Assembly: GCF_009928445.1 (NCBI RefSeq)
Contig: NZ_JAABNO010000010.1
Span: 117,463-181,462, forward strand
Direction: 5' to 3'
Origin: Clostridium sp. C8-1-8
GTDB taxonomy: Bacteria; Bacillota; Clostridia; Clostridiales; Clostridiaceae
Length of the DNA stretch: 64,000 nucleotides
In this document: positions 26,741-38,400 of the stretch, piece after piece
Numbering within the stretch: the stretch's first letter is position 1
Layout: each line of letters begins with the position of its first letter
Made by a program: the position numbers and the translations under genes
Notes under the pieces: generated by a model
Database searches by the model: none
What the model saw: only the letters and a program-made list of their open reading frames with translations
What the model was told of the DNA's origin: nothing

Positions 26741-27206
26741 ATAAAGTCATCATAAGGTCTTTAACAATAAAGTTATGCCATGAAATAGATAGAAAATACG
26801 TGGCAGACACGATGATGACAGCTTATATATATGGAGCATTCAAGGAAAGGGTTCATAGCTATTGCAAGGAACCTATGAAAGATTATAAAAAAGGATATTT
26901 GCCATTACAGTTGCTGGGGAAGCTATTGGAGAGATACAGATAAAATACATTTATAACATAATAAAAAGAGGAAATTTAGCAATTCATCTTGTGAATGATA
27001 GTATCAAAGGAAGAGGATACGGAACGGAGACAGAAGGACTTATTGGCCAATATGCTTTTGAGTATCCGGGGCTTAATAAACTATATGCTGATGCAGTTAT
27101 TAGAAATATAGGAAGTCAATATGTTATGGAGAAGCTTGGCTTTAAGTATGTTTCTGAGAATGAAATCTTTAAGTATTATGAATTGAAAAGGGAGAATTGG
27201 TTATGA
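26741..27206 (+). pseudogene. GNAT acetyltransferase pseudogene
   Basis: The 3' part, read from about 26894, gives FAITVAGEAIGEIQIKYIYN, then SIKGRGYGTETEGLIGQYAF (the acetyl-CoA-binding motif), and ends YVMEKLGFKYVSENEIFKYY, as in RimJ/RimL-type GNATs. Upstream that frame hits a stop, while another frame (KVIIRSLTIKLCHEIDRKYV) carries an N-terminus-like stretch, so at least one frameshift has broken the gene. A GTG at 26991 could start only a truncated product. The last bases overlap the MazG-like start, so the pair was once translationally coupled. Confidence 0.65.
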
Positions 27207-27517
27207 AGGATATTATCGAGAGAGTATTAAAGTTTAGAGATGATAGAGACTGGGGTCAGTTTCACACCCCTGAAAATTTGGCCAAAGCCATAAACATAGA
27301 AGCTGGGGAGTTATTAGAACACTTTCTTTGGGACAACAACTTTAACAAAGAAGAGGTATGCGAGGAACTAGCAGATGTTATGCTGTACTGTATCAACATG
27401 GCCAATACCTTAGGCGTAGATATAGAAGAGATTCTTACTAAAAAAATAGATAAGAATGAAAAAAAGTATCCCGTAGAAAAGTCTAAGGGAAATAGTAAGA
27501 AATATACTGAACTTTAG
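27203..27517 (+). CDS. MazG-like nucleotide pyrophosphohydrolase
   Basis: A 104-residue all-alpha NTP pyrophosphohydrolase of the MazG/RS21-C6 type, which converts (d)NTPs or modified nucleotides to monophosphates. The metal-binding pattern ExxE...ExxD is seen in INIEAGELLEHF and VCEELADVMLYCINMANTLG. The starting WGQFHTPENLAKAINIEAGE is typical of the small stand-alone subgroup. The ATG at 27203 follows AAGGGAGAATTGGTT and overlaps the stop of the broken GNAT gene. A terminator follows at 27564. It may be housekeeping sanitation or an accessory role; the sequence does not decide. Confidence 0.9.
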   Translation: MKDIIERVLKFRDDRDWGQFHTPENLAKAINIEAGELLEHFLWDNNFNKEEVCEELADVMLYCINMANTLGVDIEEILTKKIDKNEKKYPVEKSKGNSKKYTEL

Positions 27518-27563
27518 TTATAGTTTATGGAGCTTGGTAAGTAATGAATTATTAAATAACACT

Positions 27564-27609
27564 GGGCTAGTTTGAATGGTGAATTGCCATTTGAGCTAGC
27601 TCTTTTTGT
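27564..27609 (+). terminator. Rho-independent terminator after the MazG-like gene
   Basis: GGGCTAG...AATGG (27564-27579) pairs with CCATT...CTAGCTC (27587-27602) around an internal loop and runs into TTTTTG. Confidence 0.75.
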
Positions 27610-28396
27610 AATGTTAATATGATTTATTATTAAAGGTGATATCTTCTTTATTACTCTATTAAAGAATATTCCTTAAGGTATTAGATACATTAGATATTAA
27701 TCTATCTTTTCTCCTTTGGATTTCTGAAAATAAGCTATAGGATTACATTAGAATATTTTGCACTTTGATATGTTTTAGTGTTCCTAATTGTAAAGTTTTA
27801 GAGGTTTGAAATAAATATACCAAGTTTTTGACACTTACTTTTATCCATGTAAATATTGTTGATTTAGATATTCCGTGCTTTCTTCATAAATGGTTCTGTG
27901 TATTTTTCAATTAATTGCCAAGGGATTTGGACAAACTAGTTGATATATGCAAGTGAATTAGTTAAAATATGTATTATAATGCATATTGATACATTTATAG
28001 GGTGGATGTGTAAAAAATTATAAGTAGGAATATTTTCTCAAGGTGAGAAAATTAAAAATGCACGAAAAATGTAGTTATCCTATTGTTAAAATAACTAAAT
28101 ATTTTATCAATTTGATTTAGATGGAGAGAATCTATTCAAGGAATTCTCTTTTTATTTAGGAGTAAACTATCAAGAATATATAAAAAGACGGAAAGTACTG
28201 GGATTTATATGCTTTCTCTTTGGTTAGGGAAGAATTCACAAAAGATAAATGTAGTGAAATTATTAAACTATGGAGCTTTAAGCAAGAAGCAGTGTTAAAA
28301 AATGAAGCATTTAAAGTGGCATGTATAAATTAATAGTTGAAGTTGGTTCCCTATATGAGACTATAGTTTTAAGTTATAGTAAAGGAATGATAGAAA
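27610..28396. other. 790-bp gap, no supported gene
   Basis: No open frame with a ribosome binding site was found. A terminator-like hairpin, GAGAAT (28126-28131) / ATTCTC (28143-28148) with TTTTTATTT, lies in the middle. The stretch from about 28160 to 28320 has some protein-like composition in short broken frames and may be gene debris. Confidence 0.5.
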
Positions 28397-29353
28397 ATGA
28401 GTAATAATACAATTGAAATTCAGAATCTTTATAAAGTTTATAAAAGCAAAAAAGAGGAAATTGTTGCGAACAATAACATTAATTTTGTTGCTCAAGAAGG
28501 CGAAATAATTGCAATACTTGGACCCAATGGTGTAGGTAAAAGTACATTTGTGAAACAAATTATTGGGTACTTATCACCAACTTCTGGTGATATAAAAGTT
28601 TTAGGAGAAAGTATTCATGGGATGAGCCGAACGCTCATTAGCAAAATAGGATATATGATGCAATCTAGATATAGTCACTGGGATCACCTAACTGTTAAAG
28701 ATGCTCTTTTTTATTCAGGTAAGTTAAAAAAAATACCAAAGGCTGAAATTAACAAGCAAATTGAATATTTTATAGATAAGCTAGATTTAACAAACGAAAC
28801 TAATCGCACAATTGGCTCTCTAAGTGGAGGTAAAAAACAAGCTGCAGCAATAGCTTGTTCAACGATAGGATTTCCTGAGATTATTATTTTAGATGAGCCT
28901 ACAAATGGATTGGATCCTCAAAAAAGGATATTGTTATGGAGTTTTTTGAAAGAAATAAATATGGAAAAAAACATAACTATATTGCTTATTACTCATACTG
29001 TTAACGAAATAGAAGATATTGCTGACCGTGTAGTTATTATGGGTAATGGGAAAATTCTTGTAGATGGAACTCCACAAGAACTAAAATCTGAATTGACTGA
29101 TAAAATTCGTATAGAGTTTGAATTAGAAAAGAGTATTGGTTTGGAGAATATAGAGTTTTTAAAGGAGTATTTCTATACATGGTCATCAGATAATTTGAAG
29201 CTATTTGTATATACTTCTCAATCTGATATGGCTAAACTAATTGAAAAAGTATTTTCAATTAAAAATATTAGCGAGAATATTAAAAATGTGCAGATTTATA
29301 GACCGACGCTTGAAGATATTTATATTAAAATCATGGGGCAGAAAATTAGCTAA
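28397..29353 (+). CDS. ABC-2 type transporter ATP-binding protein
   Basis: A 318-residue cytoplasmic ATPase subunit. IIAILGPNGVGKSTFVKQII is Walker A, IGSLSGGKKQAAAIACSTIG is the signature (with K in place of the usual Q/E of LSGGQxQ), IIILDEPTNGLDPQKR is Walker B, and LLITHTVNEIEDIADRVVIM holds the H-loop His. The C-terminal 90 residues form the extra domain common in DrrA-like exporters. The ATG follows AAAGGAATGATAGAAA. It pairs with the permease that begins about 100 bases downstream. Drug, lantibiotic or polysaccharide export are all possible; no biosynthesis gene is adjacent. Confidence 0.92.
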   Translation: MSNNTIEIQNLYKVYKSKKEEIVANNNINFVAQEGEIIAILGPNGVGKSTFVKQIIGYLSPTSGDIKVLGESIHGMSRTLISKIGYMMQSRYSHWDHLTVKDALFYSGKLKKIPKAEINKQIEYFIDKLDLTNETNRTIGSLSGGKKQAAAIACSTIGFPEIIILDEPTNGLDPQKRILLWSFLKEINMEKNITILLITHTVNEIEDIADRVVIMGNGKILVDGTPQELKSELTDKIRIEFELEKSIGLENIEFLKEYFYTWSSDNLKLFVYTSQSDMAKLIEKVFSIKNISENIKNVQIYRPTLEDIYIKIMGQKIS

Positions 29354-29455
29354 TACAAAGAATGTTTAATAAAGAAAAATTACAGTTAAATTCTTATATG
29401 ATTCACATAATGAAATAAGTACTATCAATAACATTCTAGAAAGGAAATGGTAGGA

Positions 29456-30283
29456 ATGAGCAACAATATTTCGCAAAATGTAATTGAGCAGAATACTGAA
29501 CTTTTAAATAAGAAAAAATCTTTGCAAAATAATATTTATAATTTTGTAGAAGAAACTCTCATTTATTTTATAATCGAATTAAAACATATAGCATCCTTTG
29601 CAATTGTGGCAACACTATTTTCTATGATAATACCTTTAGGTATAATTTTGATGATTTCTATGATGCCAGTGCAAATAACTAAGGAAGCTGCTGTACTATA
29701 TATTTCTGGAAACTTTATGACTTCAATATCAAATATGTGTATTGTGACGCTAGCCCAACTATTGGCAGGTATTCGTGCAAAGAATGGATTTGAGCATTTC
29801 GCAACGTTACCTATTTTTACAGCTTCTCCTATGTTAGGTACCTTTTTTAGCTTCTTTTTAACTACATTGCCATCATTAATTATTATGCCGATAGTAGGAG
29901 TATTATTATTTAAGATAAAATTTGCTGTGAGCATTTGGTTAATCCTGGTTATAATAATAACAATGGTTACTATGATAGGTATTGGGGCTGTCATAGGAAC
30001 ATTTAGTGACAATTATGAAAAGACGCAGACATTTACAATGATTGCAATGTTTTTTGTAATGTTTGGTACTCCAGTATATTATCAGTTAGAAAAACTTCCT
30101 TTTGTAATAAAAATATTTCAAAGGTTGTTACCTTTTAGCTATTCACTAGAAGCTATGAGATCACTTATGGTAAATCCATCATTAAATACCATTGTTATAA
30201 GAGATATTATTGCTTTGTTAGGCTGGATGGCAGTTTCTTTATGGGCAGCTAGTAGACTAGTTACTTGGAAACAGAAAAGTTAG
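29456..30283 (+). CDS. ABC-2 type transporter permease
   Basis: A 275-residue integral membrane protein with six predicted helices, starting near IASFAIVATLFSMIIPLGII and ending IIALLGWMAVSLWAASRLV. The motif MFGTPVYYQLEKLPFVIKIF followed by QRLLPFSYSLEAMRSL is the typical ABC-2 permease signature. The ATG at 29456 was chosen because AAAGGAAATGGTAGG precedes it at workable distance; an ATG at 29447 is in frame but abuts the AAAGGAA. It works with the ATPase immediately upstream. Between them 100 bases show no terminator, so one transcript is likely. Confidence 0.9.
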   Translation: MSNNISQNVIEQNTELLNKKKSLQNNIYNFVEETLIYFIIELKHIASFAIVATLFSMIIPLGIILMISMMPVQITKEAAVLYISGNFMTSISNMCIVTLAQLLAGIRAKNGFEHFATLPIFTASPMLGTFFSFFLTTLPSLIIMPIVGVLLFKIKFAVSIWLILVIIITMVTMIGIGAVIGTFSDNYEKTQTFTMIAMFFVMFGTPVYYQLEKLPFVIKIFQRLLPFSYSLEAMRSLMVNPSLNTIVIRDIIALLGWMAVSLWAASRLVTWKQKS

Positions 30284-30451
30284 ATTAAATCCAAGATGAG
30301 TTTAGGTAGCTTAGAGATTTGCAATAAAAAATTGTAACTAATAAGCTTGAGTGTCTTGTGTAAAATTATTTTTGAAATAAAACTTTCTATTACCGTAAGT
30401 TTTTCATATTATAAAGCCTACCTAAAAAACTAATTATAAGGTGGTAACTTC

Positions 30452-30561
30452 GTGAGTGAAGGCAAAATAATTGAAATTTATAACAAAGGGATTTCTGAAT
30501 AATTGATGTTATCAAAACTTTATCTAATCAAATAAAAGAACAAACTGCTCAAATTGAGTGA
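30452..30561 (+). pseudogene. IS66-type transposase 5' remnant
   Basis: A GTG after AAGGTGGTAACTTC opens SEGKIIEIYNKGISE, then stops. One base out of frame it continues as IDVIKTLSNQIKEQTAQIE. This matches the start of clostridial IS66-family TnpC proteins, which begin with such a helical leader before the zinc-binding region. Everything after is lost and replaced by the duplicated helicase fragment. Family assignment is from memory of the typical N-terminus. Confidence 0.45.
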
Positions 30562-30564
30562 TTC

Positions 30565-30995
30565 TTTTTGTATAGTTTAGCTGAGAAAATGGCTGGTACT
30601 ATTTTTATTAATCTTAAGCAGGGAGAAGAAGTACTAGAAAGCGTTATACAAAACATTGCTATTTTAGCTTACGATGAATGGAGGGGAACCTTTATTATGC
30701 CGGAAATAGTTTCTGCATTTATAATCCCAAATCATCAGAAGGTTACTGAAATAATTGTTAAAGCTGATAAAATACTAGAAAAGTGGTGTGGAAGTCCATC
30801 TTTTTTGGCTATCAGAGCTATAATCCAAATACAGTTAGAATGCTGATGGCTGCCATATATACAGCATTGAAATAAGTGTTGCCCATACTAAGGTAATCCT
30901 TAAACAATTAATTTTGTTTCTGGCTATTTGATAAAACTGAATATAGAGATATAAGACAGGAAAAGTGCAAATCTATGGTGGATCGGCGCTTTTTA
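30565..30995 (+). pseudogene. Decayed partial duplicate of the DUF4011 helicase gene
   Basis: Bases 30565-30870 copy 32740-33045, the 5' part of the 1969-residue helicase gene, with scattered substitutions and a one-base frameshift near the end (LEKWCGSPSFLAIRA instead of FVGYQS). From about 30889 to 30995 the sequence matches the 3' flank of the same gene, including its terminator (compare 38465-38576). An earlier tandem copy of the entire gene therefore lost almost all of its interior. The residual frame encodes 92 residues and is not expected to work. Confidence 0.85.
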
Positions 30996-31787
30996 TGCTG
31001 TGTAGGGATTGCATATGTATTTATCAAGTGAATTTTAGTTTGCTCGCTCATTGAATTCTATGTCACTTTTTAAAAAAATATTGAGCCTAGGAACTCCTTA
31101 GTACTGTCATAGGTACTAGTTATCTGTGCATAAAACTACGACTTTGCTGTAAATGTTAGTTATATCAAAGGTTTACTATGACTCAGATGCAAGTTGTAAA
31201 CAGAAAACAAGACTTACATTGGATAACTAGTTCCTTTGTTAGTCTTTTCTTTTTTTATAAAATAACAATGAAGACAAAAAAAGATGACAACGGAATAATG
31301 GAGTATTAAAAATATTTCATATAATTAGCTACAAAAAAATGAGGTTATTATAAACTAACTTATTACTTTGAAAATGATGATAATTAGATAGGGGGACGGT
31401 TTCAGATGAATTAAATTTAAGTCAATATATTGTATGTGAAGGTGTAAATATAGAAAGTTGTTACAAAAATACTATATTTGACTTTAATACTAAAGAAGGA
31501 TAATGTAAATGCATTGCAAAATGAGAATGTGAAATATAACAAAACTAAACTAGAATGGTATGAGATCGGTACTAGTCAAGTGAAAAAAACTTTCGGAAAT
31601 CCAGTTAAAACTCATAGTATGGAACGACTTTCTGTGATATTTTAAGAAAGCTAAATTATATAGATATTCAGATTATCTCATAAGCATTTAAAAGATATAC
31701 AAAGAGTGCAAATAAAAATATTCCTTTGATGTCTGAATACGTTAGTAATTTAAAAGTAGTTAATATATGTAATTTGGGAGGGATTTT
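30996..31787. other. Noncoding gap with long-range inverted repeat
   Basis: No gene with a ribosome binding site was found. ACTAGTTATC (31115-31124) is the exact inverse of GATAACTAGT (31222-31231), about 100 bases apart. A local hairpin TAGTAC / GTACTA precedes the left arm, and a T-rich run follows the right arm. Bases 31440-31640 carry short broken frames that look like gene debris. Confidence 0.45.
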
Positions 31788-32228
31788 ATGTCAGTAAGTG
31801 CATCAATTACCGTGCAATTAGGAAAAAGAAGTAATGAAAAAATATCTGCAATACAATTGATTAATGCATTTATTTTAAACAAATGGAGAGTACATGATAA
31901 TGGCAAAGCTTTATATTTACCATTAGGTGACGATGACCATTTTGATTGGCAGTGTAATAAAATATCAGAAGAAGAATTGATGAGTATATTTCATAAGAAG
32001 GAAGATCGTGGAGAAAAAATTGGATTATTAATGTTATGGGATAACACAGATGTAGGAGTAGAATTACTTATAAGCTCAGAATTAGAATTAATGTTTTCCT
32101 TAAGTGTTAATAGAAAGACTATTGGTAATGGAAGTATAACAGACGTGAATTGGTATTTGGAAAGGATAATTTCATTATTGAAGAACAATGATTATATCAT
32201 AGAAGCATTTTCTTTTGAACAATTTTGA
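31788..32228 (+). CDS. Conserved-looking hypothetical protein
   Basis: A 146-residue soluble protein beginning MSVSASITVQLGKRSNEKIS after GGGAGGGATTTT, a good ribosome binding site. It has an alternating beta/alpha pattern, an acidic middle (LPLGDDDHFDWQCNKISEEE) and no membrane segment. I do not recognise the family. Small acidic proteins of this kind are often immunity proteins for contact-dependent toxins, but no toxin is adjacent, so this is only a guess. It lies between the helicase fragment and the full helicase and has no obvious terminator. Confidence 0.6.
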   Translation: MSVSASITVQLGKRSNEKISAIQLINAFILNKWRVHDNGKALYLPLGDDDHFDWQCNKISEEELMSIFHKKEDRGEKIGLLMLWDNTDVGVELLISSELELMFSLSVNRKTIGNGSITDVNWYLERIISLLKNNDYIIEAFSFEQF

Positions 32229-32491
32229 TATTTTAAAATACAATAACTGACTACTAAAAAAATTAGGTATATTTAGAAAAAATCAGAGAAGACAATAAAT
32301 TAATCTCTAGAAAAGTGGAAATATTGCAATAGATACAATGAAATTGAGAGTTGTTCCATTTATAAGGAAAATGAGTTATTATTTACATATAGTATAGAGT
32401 GTGCTTAAGTTATAAAATTTAACTTGTACATATCTTATAAAAACGTGTATTGTGAAAGGTTAAAAGAGTATTTATTTGGGAGGCAGTGAAG

Positions 32492-35400
32492 ATGGACAAG
32501 AAACTAGAGCTTGAGGGGTCCTTTAGTGGTGTAGTTAATTTTGCTATGCAGCAGAATTATGTGCCGATAGTTAGAAATCTAATAATAAAAAATAATAGCT
32601 CTGAAGATATTAAAGATATAGATATTACTATCACCGTAGAGCCTGATTTTGCTTATGAATGGAAGGTAAGAGTAGAAAATATTCGATCTGAGCAGTCAGT
32701 TGAATTGGATTCTATTAATATTAAGTTGTCGCCAAACTTTTTGTATAGTTTAACTGAGAAAATGGCTGGTACTATTTTTATTAATATTAAGCAGGGAGAA
32801 GAAGTACTAGAAAGTGTTACACAAAACATTGATATTTTAGCCTATGATGAATGGAGCGGAACCTTGATTATGCCAGAAATAATTTCTGCATTTATAACTC
32901 CAAATCATCAGAAGGTTACTGAAATAATTATTAAAGCTAATAAAATACTAGAAAAATGGTGTGGAAGTCCATCCTTTGTTGGCTATCAGAGCAATAATCC
33001 GAATACAGTTAGAATGCAGATGGCTGCCATATATACAGCATTGCAAAATGAAAATATAGCTTATTGCATGCCACCAGCAAGTTATGAAATAATTGGACAA
33101 AGAGTTAGGCTTTGTGATGAGGTATTAGCTCAAAAGTTAGGTACTTGTTTGGACTTGTCATTACTATATGCAAGTTGTTTGGAAGCGGTTGGATTGTTTC
33201 CTATGATTATATTTTTGAGAGGTCATGCATTTGTTGGATGTTGGCTTGAGGGTCAATGCTTTGCTGAATGTGTTCAGGATGATGTTTCCTTAATAACTAA
33301 GAGAATAGCAGAGGGAATAAATGAAATATGTCTTGTGGAGTGCACTTGTTTTGTGGCTGGAAAGAAAATTGATTTTGATGCGGCAGTTAAGTCTGGAGAA
33401 AATGATATTACTTCTAGCTATGATTTTGAACTTTTAGTAGACATTAAAAGAACAAGAGGAAGTGGAATAAGACCTATACCATTAAGGAAGAAAGCTGGAG
33501 AAGGCAATGGCTTCTATGAGGACGTTGATTTTTCAGCAGAAGAAAATTCAATGAATGCTAGTATAGGACATTCTCCAAAAGAAATAGAAACCTTTGAAAA
33601 AATAAATTATGTGGATCATGTTGATATAACTCGTCAACAGCTTTGGGAGAGAAAGCTATTAGATTTAAGTCTTCGTAATACTTTAATTAACTTTAGAGTT
33701 ACGAAAAACTCTATTCAGCTTATGGCTTCACAGCTAGGTGAACTTGAAGATGCTTTATCAAGTGGAGAAGAGTTTAGTATAATGGCAAGACCAAAGGATA
33801 TGCAAAATACTCTTAGAGATTCAAAAATATATGAGGCTGAGAATCAAACATCAATTGTAGATAACTTGATTAACACTGAGTTTAAAAATAAAAGATTAAG
33901 AACCTTTGCTGATGAAAAGGAAGTTGATTACAGGATTAAGGGACTTTATAGGCAGGCAAAGCTTAGTTTGGAGGAGAACGGTGCCAATACTCTTTATTTA
34001 GCATTAGGCTTTTTAAAGTGGTATGAGTCTGATGTAAGTGAAAGAGAAAGATATGCTCCAATCGTATTAATACCAATAGAAATAGTGAGAAAGTCTGTTC
34101 AGAAGGGTTATGTTATACGTATACGTGAAGAAGACCCTCAAGTAAATATTACCTTGCTTGAAATGCTAAGGCAAGATTTTGGACTTACGATTGGAGGACT
34201 AGATCCATTACCTACAGATGATAGTGGTATAGATTTAAAGAGAGTATTTAACATCTTTCGTCAAGCGGTTATGGACAAGTCTAGATGGGATGTTGAAGAA
34301 CTAGCTTTTATTGGATTATTCTCCTTTAGTCAATTTATAATGTGGAATGATATTCGTAACCGTTCAGAAGATTTGAAGAAGAATAAGATTGTGGCAAGTC
34401 TTTTGTCCCAGAAGATGGAATGGAAACCTACAGATGATTTTCCAGAGCCTAATACTTTAGATGATACTTTTAAACCAATGGATTTAGCAGTGCCAATTAG
34501 TGCGGATTCTTCTCAGTTGTCTGCCATAAGTGCCTCTGGTAAGGATAATAGCTTTGTTTTACATGGACCTCCTGGAACAGGTAAGTCCCAAACTATTACT
34601 AATATTATCGCAAATGCTCTATATCAAGGAAAATCAGTACTGTTTATTGCAGAAAAGATAGCTGCACTTTCTGTAGTTCAAAAGAGATTAGAAGCCATAG
34701 GACTTGGGAGATTTTGTTTAGAACTTCATTCTAATAAGGCGAAAAAGAAAGATGTTCTTGATCAACTAGATCAGTGCTTAAATGCTACAAAAGTTAAAGC
34801 TCCTGAAGTATATGAAGAACAGGCAAAAAGGCTTTATGACCTTAGGAAGGAATTAAATGAGGTTGTTAACAGCATACATAAAAAACAAGATTTTGGTTGG
34901 TCTTTATATGAGGCTATTTCTTGCTTTGAGCAATATAGAGATTATGCTGATTCTGTAAGATTTACAGAAGAGCAGGTTAGCAAAGTTACACCTGATATAT
35001 ATACTCAATGGGTTGACATACTAGGACAGTATAAGGTTGCAGGAGAAGAGTGCAAAGGTGCATATAATAACCCTTTAATAGAGTTTACAAATAGCAGCTA
35101 CTCTCAAGGAGTTAAAAGTGAAATAAATGAACTTTTAAAGAAATATGCTGAAGCTGTTATTGATTTAACTAAATCAAATACAGAGGTAACTAAGTTAATT
35201 GGACTTAATGAAGTTGGAAAATATGATAAAGTTAAAGCTTTAATAAATTTAACTCAGATAATTAATAATTCTGATTATATTCCAGCTAAGCTATTTGCCA
35301 GTGAGGAACTTGCACTTCTGAAGGATAAGGTTGACAAGGTTTGTGGCTGCGGCAAAAAACGTGATGATATAGAAAAGCAGCTCCTAGATTTGTTTACAAA

Positions 35401-38400
35401 AGCAATATTAAGTTTTGATGAAGAAAGTGCCCTCAATCAATGGAAGATAGCAGAGGATAGCTGGTTCTTACCTAAGCTCATGGGACAGAACAAAATAGCA
35501 AAAGTACTGAAAGCTATGGCCAATAATGCAAAGGAGTTTGATAAGAATAATATCCCATCTTACCTAAAACTTATAGGTGAGTATAAAAGCAATCAAAAGG
35601 TTGTAGATGAAAACAGCAAATTGTTTAATGAACTGTTAGGTATGTTATGGAATGATGGAAAAGCAGATTGGTCAGTGATCAGTAAGGGGTACTCTGATGC
35701 CGTTTGTATAAATGATTTGCTTTCAGGTATTGCAGATAGTATATCGGAAAAGCAGAAAGCAAAAGTCAAACTAGCTGGAGAAGTATTTATTGATCTAAAG
35801 GATTTTAAGCAAAGGAATGGTGATATTTTAAGAAAAGCTATTAGTAACTTTGAAGCTTTATCTATATTAGAGGAAAAAATATCACAAAAGTCTGGTATTG
35901 ACTTTAATGCTTTAAAATCAAAGGAACAGTGGCTGAAGAATGCTGGTGAAAAGGCAAAGCTTTGGTTAGATAATCTAGATGGGCTTAGAAACTGGTGTAC
36001 CTATTTAAGCATAAAGGATAAAGTTAAAAAGGCAGGCTTAGAAAATGTAGTCGCTGCTTATGAAAGTGGAAGCTTTAAAGAAGCAGAGATGCTGCCAGTA
36101 TTCTATAAAGGTATATCACAAGCACTTGCTATTTATATAGTAGACAAGGAAAAAGCTTTATCGGATTTTACTGGAGCAATATTTGAAGAAACTATTTCAA
36201 AATATAAGGAAACTAGTGCTTACTTTGAGAGTCTTACAAAAGAAGAGCTTATTGCAAGATTATCAGCAAAAATACCAGTAGTATCAGGCAATGTGGCTAA
36301 TTCGTCAGAGATTGGAATATTACAAAAAGCCATAAGAAGTGGCGGAAGAATGCTATCTATAAGAAAACTTTTCGATAGTATACCTAATCTTTTAAGAAAA
36401 CTATGTCCTTGTATGCTTATGAGCCCAATTTCTGTTGCTCAGTATATAGACCCTAAGTATCCTGCCTTTGACTTAGTGGTATTTGATGAAGCTTCTCAGA
36501 TGCCAACTTGCGAAGCAGTGGGAGCCATGGCAAGAGGAAATAATGTAATAGTTGTAGGAGATCCTAAACAGCTGCCACCTACAAGCTTTTTTAGTACAAA
36601 TAGATTAGATGAAGACAATTATGAGCAAGAGGATTTAGAAAGCATACTGGATGACTGTTTAGCTTTGTCAATGCCTCAGCAACATTTATTGTGGCATTAC
36701 CGTTCCAGTCATGAAAGCTTAATAGCCTTTAGTAATATGCAGTATTATGATAATAAACTTTTTACCTTTCCATCACCTAATGATTTAGTTTCAGCTGTAA
36801 AATATATTCCTGTTAAGGGATACTATGATAGAGGTAAAACTAAACAAAATAGAGCAGAAGCAGAAGCAATAGTTTCTGAGATAGAAAGAAGATTAAAAGA
36901 CCCAGTACTTAGAAAGCTTAGCATGGGAGTTGTAACCTTTAGTTCTGTTCAGCAGAATCTTATCGATGATTTGTTGGTAGAGCTATTTGCCAAGAATACA
37001 GAGCTGGAAAAGATAAACAATGAAGCAAGTGAAAGTATTTTTGTTAAAAATCTTGAGAATGTTCAAGGTGATGAAAGAGATGTAATTTTATTTTCCATAG
37101 GATATGGACCAGATGAAGAAGGAAAAGTAGCACTAAACTTTGGACCTCTTAATAGAGAAGGAGGAGCAAGAAGACTTAATGTTGCAGTATCCCGTGCAAG
37201 AAAAGAAATGATGGTATTCTCAACCTTAAGACCTGAGATGCTGGACTTATCAAAAACAAGGGCACAAGGAGTGGCACAACTTAAAGCCTTCTTAGAGTTT
37301 GCAAAGAACGGAAAAAATTCTCTTCCAAGTAAGGTAAGCAATGCATCTTCAATTAAGCACAATAATATCGAGAGGCTCATAGCAGAAAAGATTAAAACCT
37401 TAGGCTATGAGGTTCATACCAATATAGGAGCATCTGAATATAAGATAGATATAGCAATAGTAAACCCTAACAAAAAAGGACAATACATATTGGGCATAAT
37501 GTGTGATGGTAACAACTATAAAGCAGCCAATACCTCAAGAGATAGAAATATTCTCCAAGGTTCTGTACTAAAATCCTTAGGCTGGAATATCCATCGTCTG
37601 TGGATTTTAGATTGGTGGGACAACCAAGGCAAAGAGTTCAATAAGATAAAACTGGCAGTGGAAAATGCAATAGAAGCTGATGGTAAAAAGCAAACAGTAG
37701 AGGCTATCAAAGATAGCAATGCTTCAGAAGAAACTATTAAAAATCAAGCTTCCAATGCTTATGCTAATTACGACTTAAATAAAACCAATGAAAGCACCGC
37801 TAAAAGCAAGGAAGATAATAAAGCTTTCATAGATGAACATAACGAAAAATATCTAGCCTGCACCTTAGAAAGCATTAACTTGGGAGCAGAGGAGTTCTAT
37901 TCTTCACAAAATAATAAGCTCATTATCTCACAGATAGAACAAGTTCTAAAGGAAGAAGCACCTATAAGTAAGAGTTTATTATGCAAGCGCATCTTAGCTT
38001 CCTGGGGAATAACTAGAATGGGAGCAAGACTAGACAGAAGATTTGAAGATCTATTTTTAATTATGTCATTAACAAAAACCCAATCAAACAACATTAGTTT
38101 CTACTGGAGCAGCGATAATGGTCCATCAGAGTTTATAGCCTTCCGTGTCCCAGCAGAGGATAAGACTCGAAGAAATATGGAAGATATACCTGCTGAGGAA
38201 ATATCTAATGCAATAAGATACATCCTTCAGAATCAAATAAGTTTGCTAAAGTCAGACTTAATAAGAGAGGTTTGGAAGCTTTTTGGTTTCTCCAGAGGAA
38301 GTGCCTCTATAGACAGTATTATTAATGAAGGAATAGCTATGGCAGTTAAGAGAAATTTTGTGAAGATTGATGATATGGATAGAGTGGTCATGGTTGAGTA

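Noticed and set aside
27203..27517. MazEF toxin-antitoxin member
   Set aside because: The protein has MazG pyrophosphohydrolase motifs; no mazE or mazF is nearby.
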